Source of the DNA: JAUILA01 sp964563925
GTDB taxonomy: Bacteria; Bacteroidota; Bacteroidia; Cytophagales; Cyclobacteriaceae
Direction of reading: 5' to 3'
Length of the DNA: 64,000 nucleotides
NCBI GenBank assembly: GCA_964563925.1
Contig: CAZLZD010000013.1
Span: forward strand, 1 to 64,000
Below are positions 46,212-55,624 of the stretch, piece after piece. The notes under the pieces were generated by a model. It searched no databases, was not told the origin of the DNA, and was given only the letters and a program-made list of their open reading frames with translations. Position numbers and translations under genes: made by a program. Within the stretch, counting starts at the first letter, position 1. Every line of letters starts with the position of its first letter.

Positions 46212-47101
46212 AACATTCCGTATTGATCCTTCTTTTTGTTAGCCTTCTTTCGGGGGTTCAGGGCCAGGAGCTCAATTGTGACGTGACCATCAATGCCGAG
46301 CAGGTACAAACCTCGGACCGGCGGATTTTTGAGGATATGGAAAACGCCTTTGAGGATTTTTTAAATGATACACAATGGTCTCCCGATGCGTTTGAGGGGT
46401 TCGAACGAATAAACTGCAATATCATCATCACCCTGCAGAATACCCAGACCCTGGGAAATTTTACCGGGACCGCCCAGGTACAGACCGCCAGGCCTGTGTA
46501 CAATTCCAACTACGAATCCATCCTGCTGAATTACGCCGACCGTGACTGGCAATTCGATTATGTGGAATCCCAGCCGCTTAATTTCAATGACAATACCTAT
46601 ACCACCAACCTGACGTCGCTGCTGGCTTTTTATGCCTACCTGATCCTGGGCATGGATTATGATTCCTTTGGAAAACTGTCAGGAACACCCTATTTACAAA
46701 ATGCCCTGCAGGTTGTAAACAATGCACAGACATCCAACCGGCCAGGTTGGGATGCGCTGGGAAGCACCCGAAACCGGTACTGGCTGATTGAAAATCTTAC
46801 CAACCAGCAAATGCAGTCGATCCGGGATGGAATTTATGACTATCACCGCCTTGCCCTCGACCAGTTTGAGGAAGACCCCGACCAGAGCAGGGAGGTTATG
46901 CTGGGTGTACTCGAAAAACTGCAAGGTGTAAAACGTACTTATCCCAACTCGATTCTGGTGATCACCTTCCTCGACGCCAAGACCGATGAGCTCATAAAAA
47001 TATTCTCAGACGGCGATCTGAATACCCGCCGGAGGGCTTTTGAAATCATGACTGCCCTTGACCCTTCCAAGAGGACCCAATTCCAAAAAATCCTGAATTA
47101 A
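46208..47101 (+). CDS. DUF4835 family secreted protein
   Basis: A 297-residue exported protein with a signal peptide (about 1-19) and the DUF4835 body: LNCDVTINAEQVQTSDRRIFEDME near the start, RPVYNSNYESILLNYADRDWQF and LASLLAFYAY-type helices later. The family is restricted to Bacteroidota and always sits near coaBC and recN; its function is unknown, and an outer-membrane or gliding-related role has only been suggested from gene order. It overlaps coaBC (ATGA) and shares one base with the next small ORF (TAATG). Confidence 0.87.
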   Translation: MKHSVLILLFVSLLSGVQGQELNCDVTINAEQVQTSDRRIFEDMENAFEDFLNDTQWSPDAFEGFERINCNIIITLQNTQTLGNFTGTAQVQTARPVYNSNYESILLNYADRDWQFDYVESQPLNFNDNTYTTNLTSLLAFYAYLILGMDYDSFGKLSGTPYLQNALQVVNNAQTSNRPGWDALGSTRNRYWLIENLTNQQMQSIRDGIYDYHRLALDQFEEDPDQSREVMLGVLEKLQGVKRTYPNSILVITFLDAKTDELIKIFSDGDLNTRRRAFEIMTALDPSKRTQFQKILN

Positions 47102-47325
47102 TGGCAAAGCGTCAACGGCGTATCGGGATTGGCACTGAATTTCCTTCCTCGCTGAATTCACTAATAAACGCAGCCTTCAGTCTTGTGAAGACCGACAACA
47201 GCGTTATTTTTGTAAAACTTATTTCCGTGGAAAGAACGAATATTACCGTGGAGAACACCCGGGGAGGCCGGGTGAAGCTGGGGCCGTCGGCTATCCGCGA
47301 ACTCATTATTGACTCGCATGCTTAA
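47101..47325 (+). CDS. Small basic protein of unknown function
   Basis: A 74-residue protein, pI clearly basic (MAKRQRRIGIG at the start). The second half (VIFVKLISVERTNITVENTRGGRVKLGP) reads as four or five short beta strands, like an Sm-type or SH3-like barrel. No family is recognised. Its ATG shares the last base of the DUF4835 stop (TAATG), and its stop lies inside the recN start region, so it is coupled on both sides and probably genuine. A nucleic-acid or protein binding role would fit the basic N-terminus but is not shown. Confidence 0.72.
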   Translation: MAKRQRRIGIGTEFPSSLNSLINAAFSLVKTDNSVIFVKLISVERTNITVENTRGGRVKLGPSAIRELIIDSHA

Positions 47326-48970
47326 AAATCTGCACATACGTAATTATGCACTGATTGAACATCTTGAGATTCAGCCTACGGGCGGACTCAATGTGATCAC
47401 CGGTGAAACCGGGGCTGGCAAATCCATCCTGCTTGGGGCGGTTGGGCTCCTGCTTGGCAACCGGGCTGATACGTCGGTTCTATTTGATTCGGAAAACAAA
47501 TGTATCATTGAAGGCACGTTCGGGATCGGGGCCTACGAACTCAGGGATTTCTTTCAGCGCGAAGAGCTGGATTACGACGAGGAAACAATCATCCGCAGAG
47601 AGATCAATCCTGCCGGAAAATCCCGTGCATTTATCAATGACACGCCCGTCAGGCTGGATACACTTAAAAGCCTGGGTAGCCGTCTTATGGATATTCATTC
47701 CCAGCATGAATCACTTCTGCTCGGCAAATCCAACTTTCAGTTAACCCTCCTGGACAGCTATGCCGGTTGTATGGATAGCAGAAAGACATACCAGGAGACA
47801 TTTGCCCGGCTTCGAAAGGAAGAAAAAATTCTTGCCGGATTAAAGGAGGAAAAGGAAAACCTCGAAAAAGAAGCAGATTACCAGCAATTTATTTTTGATG
47901 AGCTGTATAAGGCTGATTTGTCGGAGGGCGAACAGGAGACCCTGGAGAATGAACTGCAGGTACTGGAGAATGCGGAAGAAATTAAAACCAGCCTGAATGA
48001 AGCCGCCTACCTGCTGACCGATGGGGAGGCACCGGCACTTGGCGCCATCCGGCAGGTGAAATCACTCCTCCAGAATATAATGCGGTATGGTGAACAATAC
48101 CGGGAGTTATTCGAACGCCTTAACAGCGCCCTGATTGAACTGGATGATCTGAATGCCGAGTTACAGCGCGCCGGGGAGAATGTGGAGTTTGATCCGGAAA
48201 AAACGGAGACGATGCAAAGCCGCCTGAGCCTGATTTACCAGCTCGAGAAAAAGCACCATGTGGGTTCGGTCAAGGAACTCCTTGACATACGCGACCGCCT
48301 GGAACAGGATACGCTCCATTATCATGATCTTGACAGCAGCATTGAGCGATCTGCCGAGGCCTGCAGGAAACTCAGGGAAGAGGCTCAAAACCAGTCCCAG
48401 ACGCTGAGCAAAAAACGGAGTTTGTCGGTTCCTGCACTGGAAGAAGAAATGACCGCACTCCTCAAAAAGGTGGGAATCCCGGAAGCTGCCTTCAGGGTAA
48501 GGGTGGTTCAAGGCGAACTGAATCCCTATGGCCAGGATTCGGTTGACCTTCTTTTCTCGGCCAATAAAGGAGTGGCGCCCCAGCCATTAATGAAAGTTGC
48601 CTCCGGCGGTGAATTCTCCCGGCTGATGTTTTGCATCAAACGAATCCTTGCTGAAAAAATCTCATTGCCAACCATCATTTTTGATGAGATCGATACCGGG
48701 GTCTCCGGTGAGATCGCCCTGAAAATGGGTGAAATGATGAAATTTATGGCATCACGTCACCAGCTCATTACAATCAGCCATCTCCCGCAGATGGCCGCCC
48801 GCGCCGATAAGCATTATTTTGTTTACAAGGAAACCGGACCTAAAGCTTCGATCAGCAAGATCAGGGTACTTTCCCCCCAGGAGCGTATCGAAGAGATCGC
48901 GAAAATGATCGGCGGCAACACGCCTTCCTCCCATGCGCGGGAAAGTGCCAAAGAGCTTATTAATCTGTAG
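47318..48970 (+). CDS. recN: DNA repair protein RecN
   Basis: A 550-residue SMC-like ATPase. Walker A GETGAGKSIL is near residue 30, the long coiled coil runs from about 150 to 365, and the C-terminal ABC half has ASGGEFSRLMFCIK and TIIFDEIDTGVSG. RecN acts in double-strand break repair. Start: the frame opens with a TTG at 47309, but the ATG at 47318 gives the family N-terminus MLKNLHIRNYALIEHLEI. It overlaps the small ORF by 8 bases and is the last gene before the repeat region. Confidence 0.95.
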   Translation: MLKNLHIRNYALIEHLEIQPTGGLNVITGETGAGKSILLGAVGLLLGNRADTSVLFDSENKCIIEGTFGIGAYELRDFFQREELDYDEETIIRREINPAGKSRAFINDTPVRLDTLKSLGSRLMDIHSQHESLLLGKSNFQLTLLDSYAGCMDSRKTYQETFARLRKEEKILAGLKEEKENLEKEADYQQFIFDELYKADLSEGEQETLENELQVLENAEEIKTSLNEAAYLLTDGEAPALGAIRQVKSLLQNIMRYGEQYRELFERLNSALIELDDLNAELQRAGENVEFDPEKTETMQSRLSLIYQLEKKHHVGSVKELLDIRDRLEQDTLHYHDLDSSIERSAEACRKLREEAQNQSQTLSKKRSLSVPALEEEMTALLKKVGIPEAAFRVRVVQGELNPYGQDSVDLLFSANKGVAPQPLMKVASGGEFSRLMFCIKRILAEKISLPTIIFDEIDTGVSGEIALKMGEMMKFMASRHQLITISHLPQMAARADKHYFVYKETGPKASISKIRVLSPQERIEEIAKMIGGNTPSSHARESAKELINL

Positions 48971-48984
48971 TACCTACCAACGAG

Positions 48985-49276
48985 CGCGTCATCCGTACAG
49001 CGATCGTCATCCCTGCCTGCCGGCAGGCAGGCCGGCAAACCTCACCAATGATCGTCATCCCGGCAAANNNNNNNNNNNNNNNNNNNNNNNNNNNNNNNNN
49101 NNNNNNNNNNNNNNNNNNNNNNNNNNNNNNNNNNNNNNNNNNNNNNNNNNNNNNNNNNNNNNNNNNNTCATCCCGGCAAACCTCACCAATGATCGTCATC
49201 CCGGCAAACATCACCAATGATCGTCATCCCGGCAAACCTCCGTGGAATCACGGAGTCTGGCCGGGACCTTAATGAC
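48985..49276. repeat. 28-bp tandem repeats with a palindrome insertion and a nested hairpin, broken by an assembly gap
   Basis: The unit is GATCGTCATCCCGGCAAAC followed by CTCACCAAT. Copies: 49002-49049 (48 bases, carrying a 20-base insertion), 49050-49067 (cut by the gap), 49168-49190 (cut), 49191-49218 (CAT for CCT) and 49219-49240 (runs into a hairpin). A degenerate CGTCATCC lies at 48987-48994. The insertion belongs to a perfect 20-bp palindrome at 49012-49031 (CCTGCCTGCCGGCAGGCAGG), a sequence I recall as a common interspersed repeat in Bacteroidota. The last copy forms nested stems: GTCAT/ATGAC (49223-49227, 49272-49276), CCCGGC/GCCGGG (49228-49233, 49260-49265) and CTCCGTG/CACGGAG (49038... 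to 49055 in the 49238-49255 segment). No coding role is likely. Confidence 0.8.
49068..49167. other. Assembly gap (100 N)
   Basis: Exactly 100 unknown bases, the usual placeholder for a scaffold gap of unknown size. It falls inside the tandem array, so the true number of repeat copies is not known. Confidence 0.95.
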
Positions 49277-49303
49277 ACGCAAACTGCCCATTCCCATTCT
49301 CTC

Positions 49304-49334
49304 AAAAAAAAACCTCCCGGACGCATCCGGGAGG
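49304..49334 (-). terminator. Rho-independent terminator of the ftsZ transcript
   Basis: A 9-bp stem (49313-49321 with 49326-49334) with a 4-base loop; on the minus strand it is followed by nine T (plus-strand A run 49304-49312). It lies about 100 bases past the ftsZ stop and ends the dcw transcript. Confidence 0.88.
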
Positions 49335-49435
49335 TGTCGATTAAAAAATGACGTACAGAGCCTGCTAAAAAATTACAACCAACAACCACTACAAAATTGG
49401 AAATAAGCCGGCCTCGTTTCTGTATGTCCGAAAAA

Positions 49436-50983
49436 TCAGTCTACATTATCATGCAGAAATCTGTTATTGCCCAGTATCTGGTTGTCATCATTCAGGTTAT
49501 ACTTCGATACATGGGGCTCTGACGAATGCGGCACACTCTGCAGGTTAATATCCCTGCGCAGGTACGCCGGTACATCCAGTCGCTCCTTAAGATCATGGGC
49601 ATTCAGCTCATGCCTTCCCGCCCGCTTCAGCCGATCTACACGTTCCTGGGAAGCCTGACGGAGCCTGTCACGTGTGTCATGAATTTCCATCATTCCCTCA
49701 TCATTGATGATCTGATCAGTGTGATCTTCATCGGTGATATCAAATTCATCATCTTCAGCACGGAACAGGTCATCCTCTTCCTCATCCTCGTCAAGGCGGT
49801 TTACCGGCCTGACAAAGGAATAGGTAGGCTCGGGTGCAGGTTGCGGAGCCGGTTTTTCTTCCGGAACCGTTCTGCTTGTCATCTCCTGTGACGAGGCTTC
49901 ATTCACACTGTTATCGCGTTCAAACAATTCAGCCTGACGGGGCCGCTCCAGGTCGAAAACCCTGCGGTCATCCTCCTCCTGAAGCCGGGGCCCGGTTGCA
50001 CCACTTTGTGATCGGTCAAAACCCGTGGCTATCACGGTAACCCGGATATAGTCTTCCAGTTCGGCATCCACACCATGTCCGAAGATCACCTCCGCATCGT
50101 CACCGGCCTGCTCCTGGATATATTCGGTAATTTCTGAGAGCTCATCCATCTGAAGCTCAGCCTGCTCGCCGGAGATAATGGACAGCAGAATTTTCTGAGC
50201 CCCGAGAATATCGCGGTTGTCAAGCAAAGGGGAGGCCAGCGCCTCTTCAGCAGCTTTGCGGGCCCTGTTTTCACCTTTGGTCTGAGCGCTTCCCATCACG
50301 GCGGCTCCTGCATTATGCATTACCGTGCGCACATCCTGGAAATCAACATTGACATAGCCGGCCACGGTAATGATTTCAGCAATGCCCTTGGCAGCTGTTG
50401 TCAGAATGTTGTCGGCTTGTCCGAATGCATTTCCAATTGACAGGTTGCCGTATATTTCGCGTAGTTTATCATTGAGAATGACGAGTACGGTATCACATGA
50501 TTCCTTAAGTTCCTCGATCCCTTTCTGGGCCTGGGAGAATTTCTTTTTGCCTTCAAAGATGAAGGGGGCCGTAACGATTCCTACTGTCAGTATGTCCATT
50601 TCCTTGGCGATGCGGGCAATGACCGGGGCAGCGCCGGTTCCGGTACCTCCACCCATTCCGGCAGTGATAAAAACCATTTTGGTGTCGTTGCCCAGCAAGT
50701 CCCGGATATCTTCCTTGCTCTCAATGGCAGCATTTTTTCCTACTTCAGGGTTTGCCCCTGCTCCCAGTCCTTCGGTGAGGTTCACACCAATCTGCAGTTT
50801 ATTGGGAACGTGACTGATCTTAAGGGCTTGTGAATCGGTATTACATACCACAAATTCAACGTCCTTGATTCCCTGGCTGAACATGTGGTTTACGGCATTG
50901 CTTCCGCCTCCGCCCACGCCAATCACCTTGATGATTGACTTGTGATGCTTCGGCAAATCAAACTTATATGTGTTTTCTTGCAT
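49436..50983 (-). CDS. ftsZ: Cell division protein FtsZ
   Basis: A 515-residue FtsZ, the tubulin-like GTPase that forms the division ring. The GTP signature GGGTGTG is at residues 111-117, and the T7 loop NVDFQDVRTVM follows near 210. After the GTPase domain (to about 320) comes a long acidic linker (about 330-465) and the C-terminal peptide DVPAYLRRDINL, which binds FtsA and other partners. A further tail of about 30 residues lies beyond it. The length, over 500, is typical of Bacteroidota. It is the last gene of the dcw cluster. Confidence 0.98.
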   Translation of the reverse strand: MQENTYKFDLPKHHKSIIKVIGVGGGGSNAVNHMFSQGIKDVEFVVCNTDSQALKISHVPNKLQIGVNLTEGLGAGANPEVGKNAAIESKEDIRDLLGNDTKMVFITAGMGGGTGTGAAPVIARIAKEMDILTVGIVTAPFIFEGKKKFSQAQKGIEELKESCDTVLVILNDKLREIYGNLSIGNAFGQADNILTTAAKGIAEIITVAGYVNVDFQDVRTVMHNAGAAVMGSAQTKGENRARKAAEEALASPLLDNRDILGAQKILLSIISGEQAELQMDELSEITEYIQEQAGDDAEVIFGHGVDAELEDYIRVTVIATGFDRSQSGATGPRLQEEDDRRVFDLERPRQAELFERDNSVNEASSQEMTSRTVPEEKPAPQPAPEPTYSFVRPVNRLDEDEEEDDLFRAEDDEFDITDEDHTDQIINDEGMMEIHDTRDRLRQASQERVDRLKRAGRHELNAHDLKERLDVPAYLRRDINLQSVPHSSEPHVSKYNLNDDNQILGNNRFLHDNVD

Positions 50984-51030
50984 GATATTAGAAATATTTA
51001 GTGGTTGTTCTATTTATTCGTTCTCAGGAA

Positions 51031-52329
51031 TCAGTAATCGCCTTTATCCATATCGTCGATTAACAATCCCTTGGTCTTGTTAAGTATCTTGGAGAAAAAA
51101 TCCCCGCCGGTGGTACGGACCTTCCTGTCCGGACGGCCGTGTTCCCTTGCCTGCTGGTAACGATTCTCCCGTTCGTCCAGGGCACGGAAACCCGAAAGCA
51201 CCAATCCGACCGAAGTCGCAAACATGGGGCTCTTCACTGCATCCACCTTACTTCTTCCCAGGTGCTCGTTTGGATAACCTATTCGCGCATCCATACCGGT
51301 CATGTATTCGACCAGCTGCTTGAGACTGCTCAGTTGGGAGCCACCGCCGGTAATGACGATTCCTCCGGCCAGGCGGTTCTCATACCCCGAAGTGATGATT
51401 TCTGCATGTACAAGCTCAAAAATCTCCTCCATACGGGCCTCGATGATGTGTGCCAGGTTTTTGATGGATATTTCCTTGGGGGCACGGTTGCGTATACCGG
51501 GGATGGAAACAATTTCGTTCGGACTTGCCTCTTCGGCGATAGCTTTGCCAAACTTCGTTTTGAGTAATTCGGCCTGATGTTGCATCACCATACATCCCTG
51601 CTTGATGTCGGAAGTAATTATATTTCCGCCGAAGGGGATGACAGCCGTGTGGCGGATTATGTTGTCATGGAAAATGGCAATATCCGTCGTTCCGCCGCCT
51701 ATATCCACCAGGCAAATACCAGCCTCCTTCTCCTCATCACTCAGGACTGCAAGGCTGCTGGCCAAAGGTTCCAGGATAAGGTTTTCTATTTCCAGTCCGG
51801 CACGGCGTACGCACTTGTTGATGTTATTGATGGCATTGGTCTGGGCGGTGATCACATGGAAATCAGCCTCCAGTTTAACCCCTGACATCCCGACGGGATC
51901 TTTGATCCCTTCCTCGTAATCCACCGTATAATCCTGCGGCATTACATGAATGATCTCACTGCCCGGGGGAATGACGATGCGATACATGTCGCTGTTGAGC
52001 CGGTTGATATCCTCAATGGTGATTTCGTCGTCGTTGCTTGACCGCGTAATGCTCCCGTGGTGGATGGAGCTCTTAATGTGCTGACCGGCTATTCCGACAT
52101 TTACTACATTGATATCAATACCGGAATGATCCTCGGCCTCCCTTACGGCCTTCTCAATGGCATTAACGGTTTTGTCGATATTGGTCACAATACCGCGGAT
52201 AACCCCATCCGACTCGGCCTTACCCATTCCCAGGACCTCCAGCTTTCCAAATTCATTTTTGCGTCCGACAATCGCACAAATTTTGGTTGTGCCGATATCC
52301 AACCCAACTACGATCTTTTCATTTTCCAT
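51031..52329 (-). CDS. ftsA: Cell division protein FtsA
   Basis: A 432-residue actin-like protein that tethers FtsZ to the membrane. Phosphate-1 VGLDIGTTKICAIVG (residues 8-22), the SHS2/1C insertion (about 85-165), phosphate-2 LVDIGGGTTDIAIF and adenosine motif GGIVITGGGSQL are all present. The C-terminal segment (KILNKTKGLLIDDM) may be the membrane-binding helix. It lies 47 bases upstream of ftsZ and 36 bases downstream of ftsQ. Confidence 0.97.
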   Translation of the reverse strand: MENEKIVVGLDIGTTKICAIVGRKNEFGKLEVLGMGKAESDGVIRGIVTNIDKTVNAIEKAVREAEDHSGIDINVVNVGIAGQHIKSSIHHGSITRSSNDDEITIEDINRLNSDMYRIVIPPGSEIIHVMPQDYTVDYEEGIKDPVGMSGVKLEADFHVITAQTNAINNINKCVRRAGLEIENLILEPLASSLAVLSDEEKEAGICLVDIGGGTTDIAIFHDNIIRHTAVIPFGGNIITSDIKQGCMVMQHQAELLKTKFGKAIAEEASPNEIVSIPGIRNRAPKEISIKNLAHIIEARMEEIFELVHAEIITSGYENRLAGGIVITGGGSQLSSLKQLVEYMTGMDARIGYPNEHLGRSKVDAVKSPMFATSVGLVLSGFRALDERENRYQQAREHGRPDRKVRTTGGDFFSKILNKTKGLLIDDMDKGDY

Positions 52330-52365
52330 GGTTGTACTTTTAATTTGTTAGTGGTTGTTTTTATT

Positions 52366-53130
52366 CTATTCTGCTATTATCTGATCCTGATATTTTACAT
52401 TCACCCGCTCGTAGGAATTCCAGCCCCTGGCCGGAAGGATCTCTTCATAAAATATCCTGAGCTTCCTGAATTTCGCCTCCAGGTCTTCAGGCTGTCCGAA
52501 TTCTATGAACTGTCGGGTCACCTGCGGATACAGGATCAAATCCATATCTTTTCCAATCTCAATCTGGGCGATCTGCGCCTTCCAGAAAGGATCGTTGTAA
52601 ATAAACTTCAGCATGGTATAAAGCTGCTCCCCTTCCGGACTTTCCCATAACGGGGCTTTCAAAAGGCCGGTCACGTCACCGGAAATTAGCATCGTACGCG
52701 CTGTAAACTTTTCTGTCACCGGCAGGATTGATCCGTCTTCCGCCACATAGGCATGCGGACCGTCATTTCGTATGATCCTGGCCATCGGCCGTTGCAATTC
52801 CACATTGGCCAGCAGGTTTCCCTTCAAATCCTTGTATATCTCCGCCTCACCAATAAAATATTCTTCTTTCAGCCTGGTCTCCATTTCTTTGAGGTTCAGT
52901 TCGGAGAATGGCGCGCCCTGTACGATCTTCTGACTGTTATCGGTGATCAGTTTGATGACATCCTGTTCATCGATAAAGTAATTTTCATGCTGGTTACGGA
53001 TTTCCACCACAATGGCTGCACAGTAATCACCAGAATCGCTTCGTTCGGCAAATCCGATGGCTCCAAGCACACAGGCTGCAAAAAACAGGACCTTTAGTGT
53101 TTTGCTGATATGTATTTTTTTCCAGTTCAT
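52366..53130 (-). CDS. ftsQ: Cell division protein FtsQ
   Basis: A 254-residue single-pass membrane protein. A transmembrane helix (about 10-26) is followed by a POTRA-type segment (VEIRNQHENYFIDEQDVIKLI) and the FtsQ beta domain with EIYKDLKGNLLANVELQRPMARI. FtsQ links the cytoplasmic ring to the septal wall synthases in the periplasm. It starts with ATG overlapping the murC stop (ATGA). Confidence 0.93.
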   Translation of the reverse strand: MNWKKIHISKTLKVLFFAACVLGAIGFAERSDSGDYCAAIVVEIRNQHENYFIDEQDVIKLITDNSQKIVQGAPFSELNLKEMETRLKEEYFIGEAEIYKDLKGNLLANVELQRPMARIIRNDGPHAYVAEDGSILPVTEKFTARTMLISGDVTGLLKAPLWESPEGEQLYTMLKFIYNDPFWKAQIAQIEIGKDMDLILYPQVTRQFIEFGQPEDLEAKFRKLRIFYEEILPARGWNSYERVNVKYQDQIIAE

Positions 53131-54518
53131 GATGCGCCCTCCATAAAATGTTTAACCGGTTCAACCAGCCTGTCAATATCCCCGGCACCGACCACGGCCA
53201 CCAGGGAAGGCGATAATTCTTCCAGCAGGTCCATCAAATGGTCTTTATCGGTCAGGTACTTATTCTCCGAGTCAATCAGGTCAAGAAGCATACGTGAATC
53301 GACCCCTTCGACAGGTTCCTCCCGGGCCGGGTAAATCGGAAGGAGAATGATTTCGTCGGCAATGGCAAGGCTTTCCGCGAACCCGGCGGCAAAGTCACGC
53401 GTACGGCTGAACAGGTGAGGCTGGAAGATGACTGTGACCTTTTTTCCTTCGAAAAGTGCTTTAAGGGAGGTAAGGAAAGCGCTGATCTCGGCGGGGTGAT
53501 GGGCGTAATCATCCACAAGCACCTTGTCTTCGGTACGGACAATAAATTCAAATCGCCGTTTTACCCCGCGGTAATTTTCCAGTCCGGTTTTCACAACGTC
53601 CTGGTGAATTCCCAGGTGCAGCGCCACCGCAATGGCGGCCACCGCATTTTCGACATTATGAAAACCGGAGACACCGAGACGTATACCCGCAATGCGGGTA
53701 TCGCTGTCTGTATAGTCGAAAACAAAAAACCCATTTTCAATGGTAATATTATCGGCAAAAAATTGCCCCCGGTTTATTCCATATTCGCAGCGGTTTACAC
53801 GCAGTGAAGGATCTGCCAGTTGGTCTGCAATCCGTTCCTGTATAAACAGCTGTCCTTTTTCGTCAATTTGTCGGATAAATGTTTTAAAAGACTCCTTCAG
53901 GGAAGAGTCATCCCCATAAATGTCAAGATGGTCTGCATCCGCGGATGTTACGACGGCCACATTCGGATGCAGCGTAAGGAATGAACGGTCGTATTCATCA
54001 GCTTCCACCACGGCAATGGCCTGATGCAAATCGCCTTCGTTGCCAATGAAGTTACCTCCGGCGTTTACACTGATCCCGCCGAGGAAGGCCACAATGTCTT
54101 TCCCTCCTTCTTTTAACAGGTGGGCAATCATGGAAGAAGTGGTGGTCTTGCCGTGGGTCCCTGCTACCGCCACCGTAAACATACCTTCGGTGATCTTACC
54201 CAGAACCTGTGATCGTTTGTAAAGCGTACATCCAAGGTTGCGCAGGTAATTCATTTCCCGGTGCGTGGCCGGAACCGCAGGTGTATAAATAACCATCAGC
54301 CGGTGGATGTCCCCTGTAAAGGAATCGGGAATCAGCCCCGGATCGTCTTCATAGTGAATCCGGATATTTTCTTCCTCCAGTGCACGGGTCAGGGACGAAG
54401 GCGTACGATCATACCCCGCCACCTGGAATCCGTTGGCGTTGAACCAGCGTGCAAGGGCACTCATTCCGATTCCTCCGATTCCGATGAAGTAGATATTATG
54501 GTACTGATCGATCCTCAC
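53127..54518 (-). CDS. murC: UDP-N-acetylmuramate--L-alanine ligase
   Basis: A 463-residue Mur ligase that adds L-alanine to UDP-MurNAc. N-terminal Rossmann GIGGIGMSALA (13-23), ATP P-loop GTHGKTTTSS near 120 and the DDYAHHP block in the third domain. It begins with GTG at 54518, overlapping the murG stop (GTGA). Length is normal. Confidence 0.97.
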   Translation of the reverse strand: MRIDQYHNIYFIGIGGIGMSALARWFNANGFQVAGYDRTPSSLTRALEEENIRIHYEDDPGLIPDSFTGDIHRLMVIYTPAVPATHREMNYLRNLGCTLYKRSQVLGKITEGMFTVAVAGTHGKTTTSSMIAHLLKEGGKDIVAFLGGISVNAGGNFIGNEGDLHQAIAVVEADEYDRSFLTLHPNVAVVTSADADHLDIYGDDSSLKESFKTFIRQIDEKGQLFIQERIADQLADPSLRVNRCEYGINRGQFFADNITIENGFFVFDYTDSDTRIAGIRLGVSGFHNVENAVAAIAVALHLGIHQDVVKTGLENYRGVKRRFEFIVRTEDKVLVDDYAHHPAEISAFLTSLKALFEGKKVTVIFQPHLFSRTRDFAAGFAESLAIADEIILLPIYPAREEPVEGVDSRMLLDLIDSENKYLTDKDHLMDLLEELSPSLVAVVGAGDIDRLVEPVKHFMEGAS

Positions 54519-55624
54519 CTGATTATTTTTTCCATTTCATTAACAATATCCCTGGTAGCATCCGGACGACCCATTTTCCGGATGTTTGCTGCAAGTCTTT
54601 TACGTTCATTCACATCTTCCACAAGTTCCAGTGCGGTATCCACCAGCCTGGCCGGTGCTTCCGCATCGCTGACCATTCTTGCCGCATCCTTTTCCACGAG
54701 TGCCCGGGCATTCTTGGTCTGGTGGTCTTCAGCCACATTGGCGGAAGGAACAAAAACCACCGCCTTACCTGCAATACACAGCTCGGAAATCGACAAGGCA
54801 CCGGCTCGTGAAATCACCACGTCTGCAGCCGCATAGGCGAGGTCCATTTCACGAATAAATTCAAGAATGCGTATGGATTCGAGGTCCTTGCTGTCCGCCC
54901 GCTGATTCATCTCCTCGTAATAAAGTTTTCCGGTTTGCCAGATTACCTGAACCCGGGCGTCAATAAACCGTGACAGGCCATCGCTTATACAGTTGTTCAC
55001 AGAACGGGCTCCGAGGCTTCCGCCCAATATCAGGACCACCGGTTTGTCTGAAGCAAGCCTGAAATGAGTCAGGCCTTTGCTGCGCTTGTCAGACATATCC
55101 AGGATGTCCTGGCGAACCGGGTTCCCGGTGAAGGTAATCTTGTCAGCAGGAAAGTATTTTTCCATGCCTTCGTAGGCGACACACACCCGGTCAACCTTCT
55201 GGCCCAGGCGTTTGTTGGTAATTCCGGCGTGGCTGTTCTGCTCCTGGATCATTGAAGGTATCCCCTTCCCGGTAGCGGCCAGCATAATCGGACCGCTGGC
55301 AAAACCGCCGAAACCAAGCACGGCATGCGGTTTGAATTTGCGCAAAATCCTGCGTGCTGCCACCAGGCTGTGAATGAGTTTAAATGGGAACAGGAAGTTC
55401 TTCCAGGTGAGACGGCGCTGCAGTCCGCTGATCCACAGGCCGCGTATGGCAAAACCGGCTTCCGGCACCTTGGTCATTTCCATTTTGCCTTCGGCCCCCA
55501 CAAAAAGAACGTCTGCATCGGGGTATCGCGCCCTTATTTCCTGTGCAACTGCCAGGGCAGGATAAATATGACCTCCTGTGCCTCCTCCGCTAATTATAAT
55601 TCGATATGGTCGTTCCGCGCTCAC
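54515..55624 (-). CDS. murG: Lipid II synthase (UDP-GlcNAc transferase)
   Basis: A 369-residue glycosyltransferase that adds GlcNAc to lipid I, giving lipid II. The N-terminal glycine-rich loop is SGGGTGGHIYPALAVAQEI and the C-terminal nucleotide-binding block is GGSLGARSVN with ISRAGALSISEL. It starts with GTG at 55624, sharing one base with the ftsW stop. Confidence 0.97.
   Translation of the reverse strand: MSAERPYRIIISGGGTGGHIYPALAVAQEIRARYPDADVLFVGAEGKMEMTKVPEAGFAIRGLWISGLQRRLTWKNFLFPFKLIHSLVAARRILRKFKPHAVLGFGGFASGPIMLAATGKGIPSMIQEQNSHAGITNKRLGQKVDRVCVAYEGMEKYFPADKITFTGNPVRQDILDMSDKRSKGLTHFRLASDKPVVLILGGSLGARSVNNCISDGLSRFIDARVQVIWQTGKLYYEEMNQRADSKDLESIRILEFIREMDLAYAAADVVISRAGALSISELCIAGKAVVFVPSANVAEDHQTKNARALVEKDAARMVSDAEAPARLVDTALELVEDVNERKRLAANIRKMGRPDATRDIVNEMEKIIR

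Noticed and set aside
48933..49220. Open frames running through the N gap and repeat array on both strands
   Set aside because: They exist only because N codons do not stop translation and because the 28-bp repeat is open in several frames. The GC-rich palindrome is a known source of false peptides.
49002..49240. Possible CRISPR array
   Set aside because: The repeats follow one another directly with no unique spacers, and no cas gene is in the window.
49223..49276. Nested hairpin after recN as a terminator
   Set aside because: There is no T run after the structure on either strand, so it is better explained as a repeat element.
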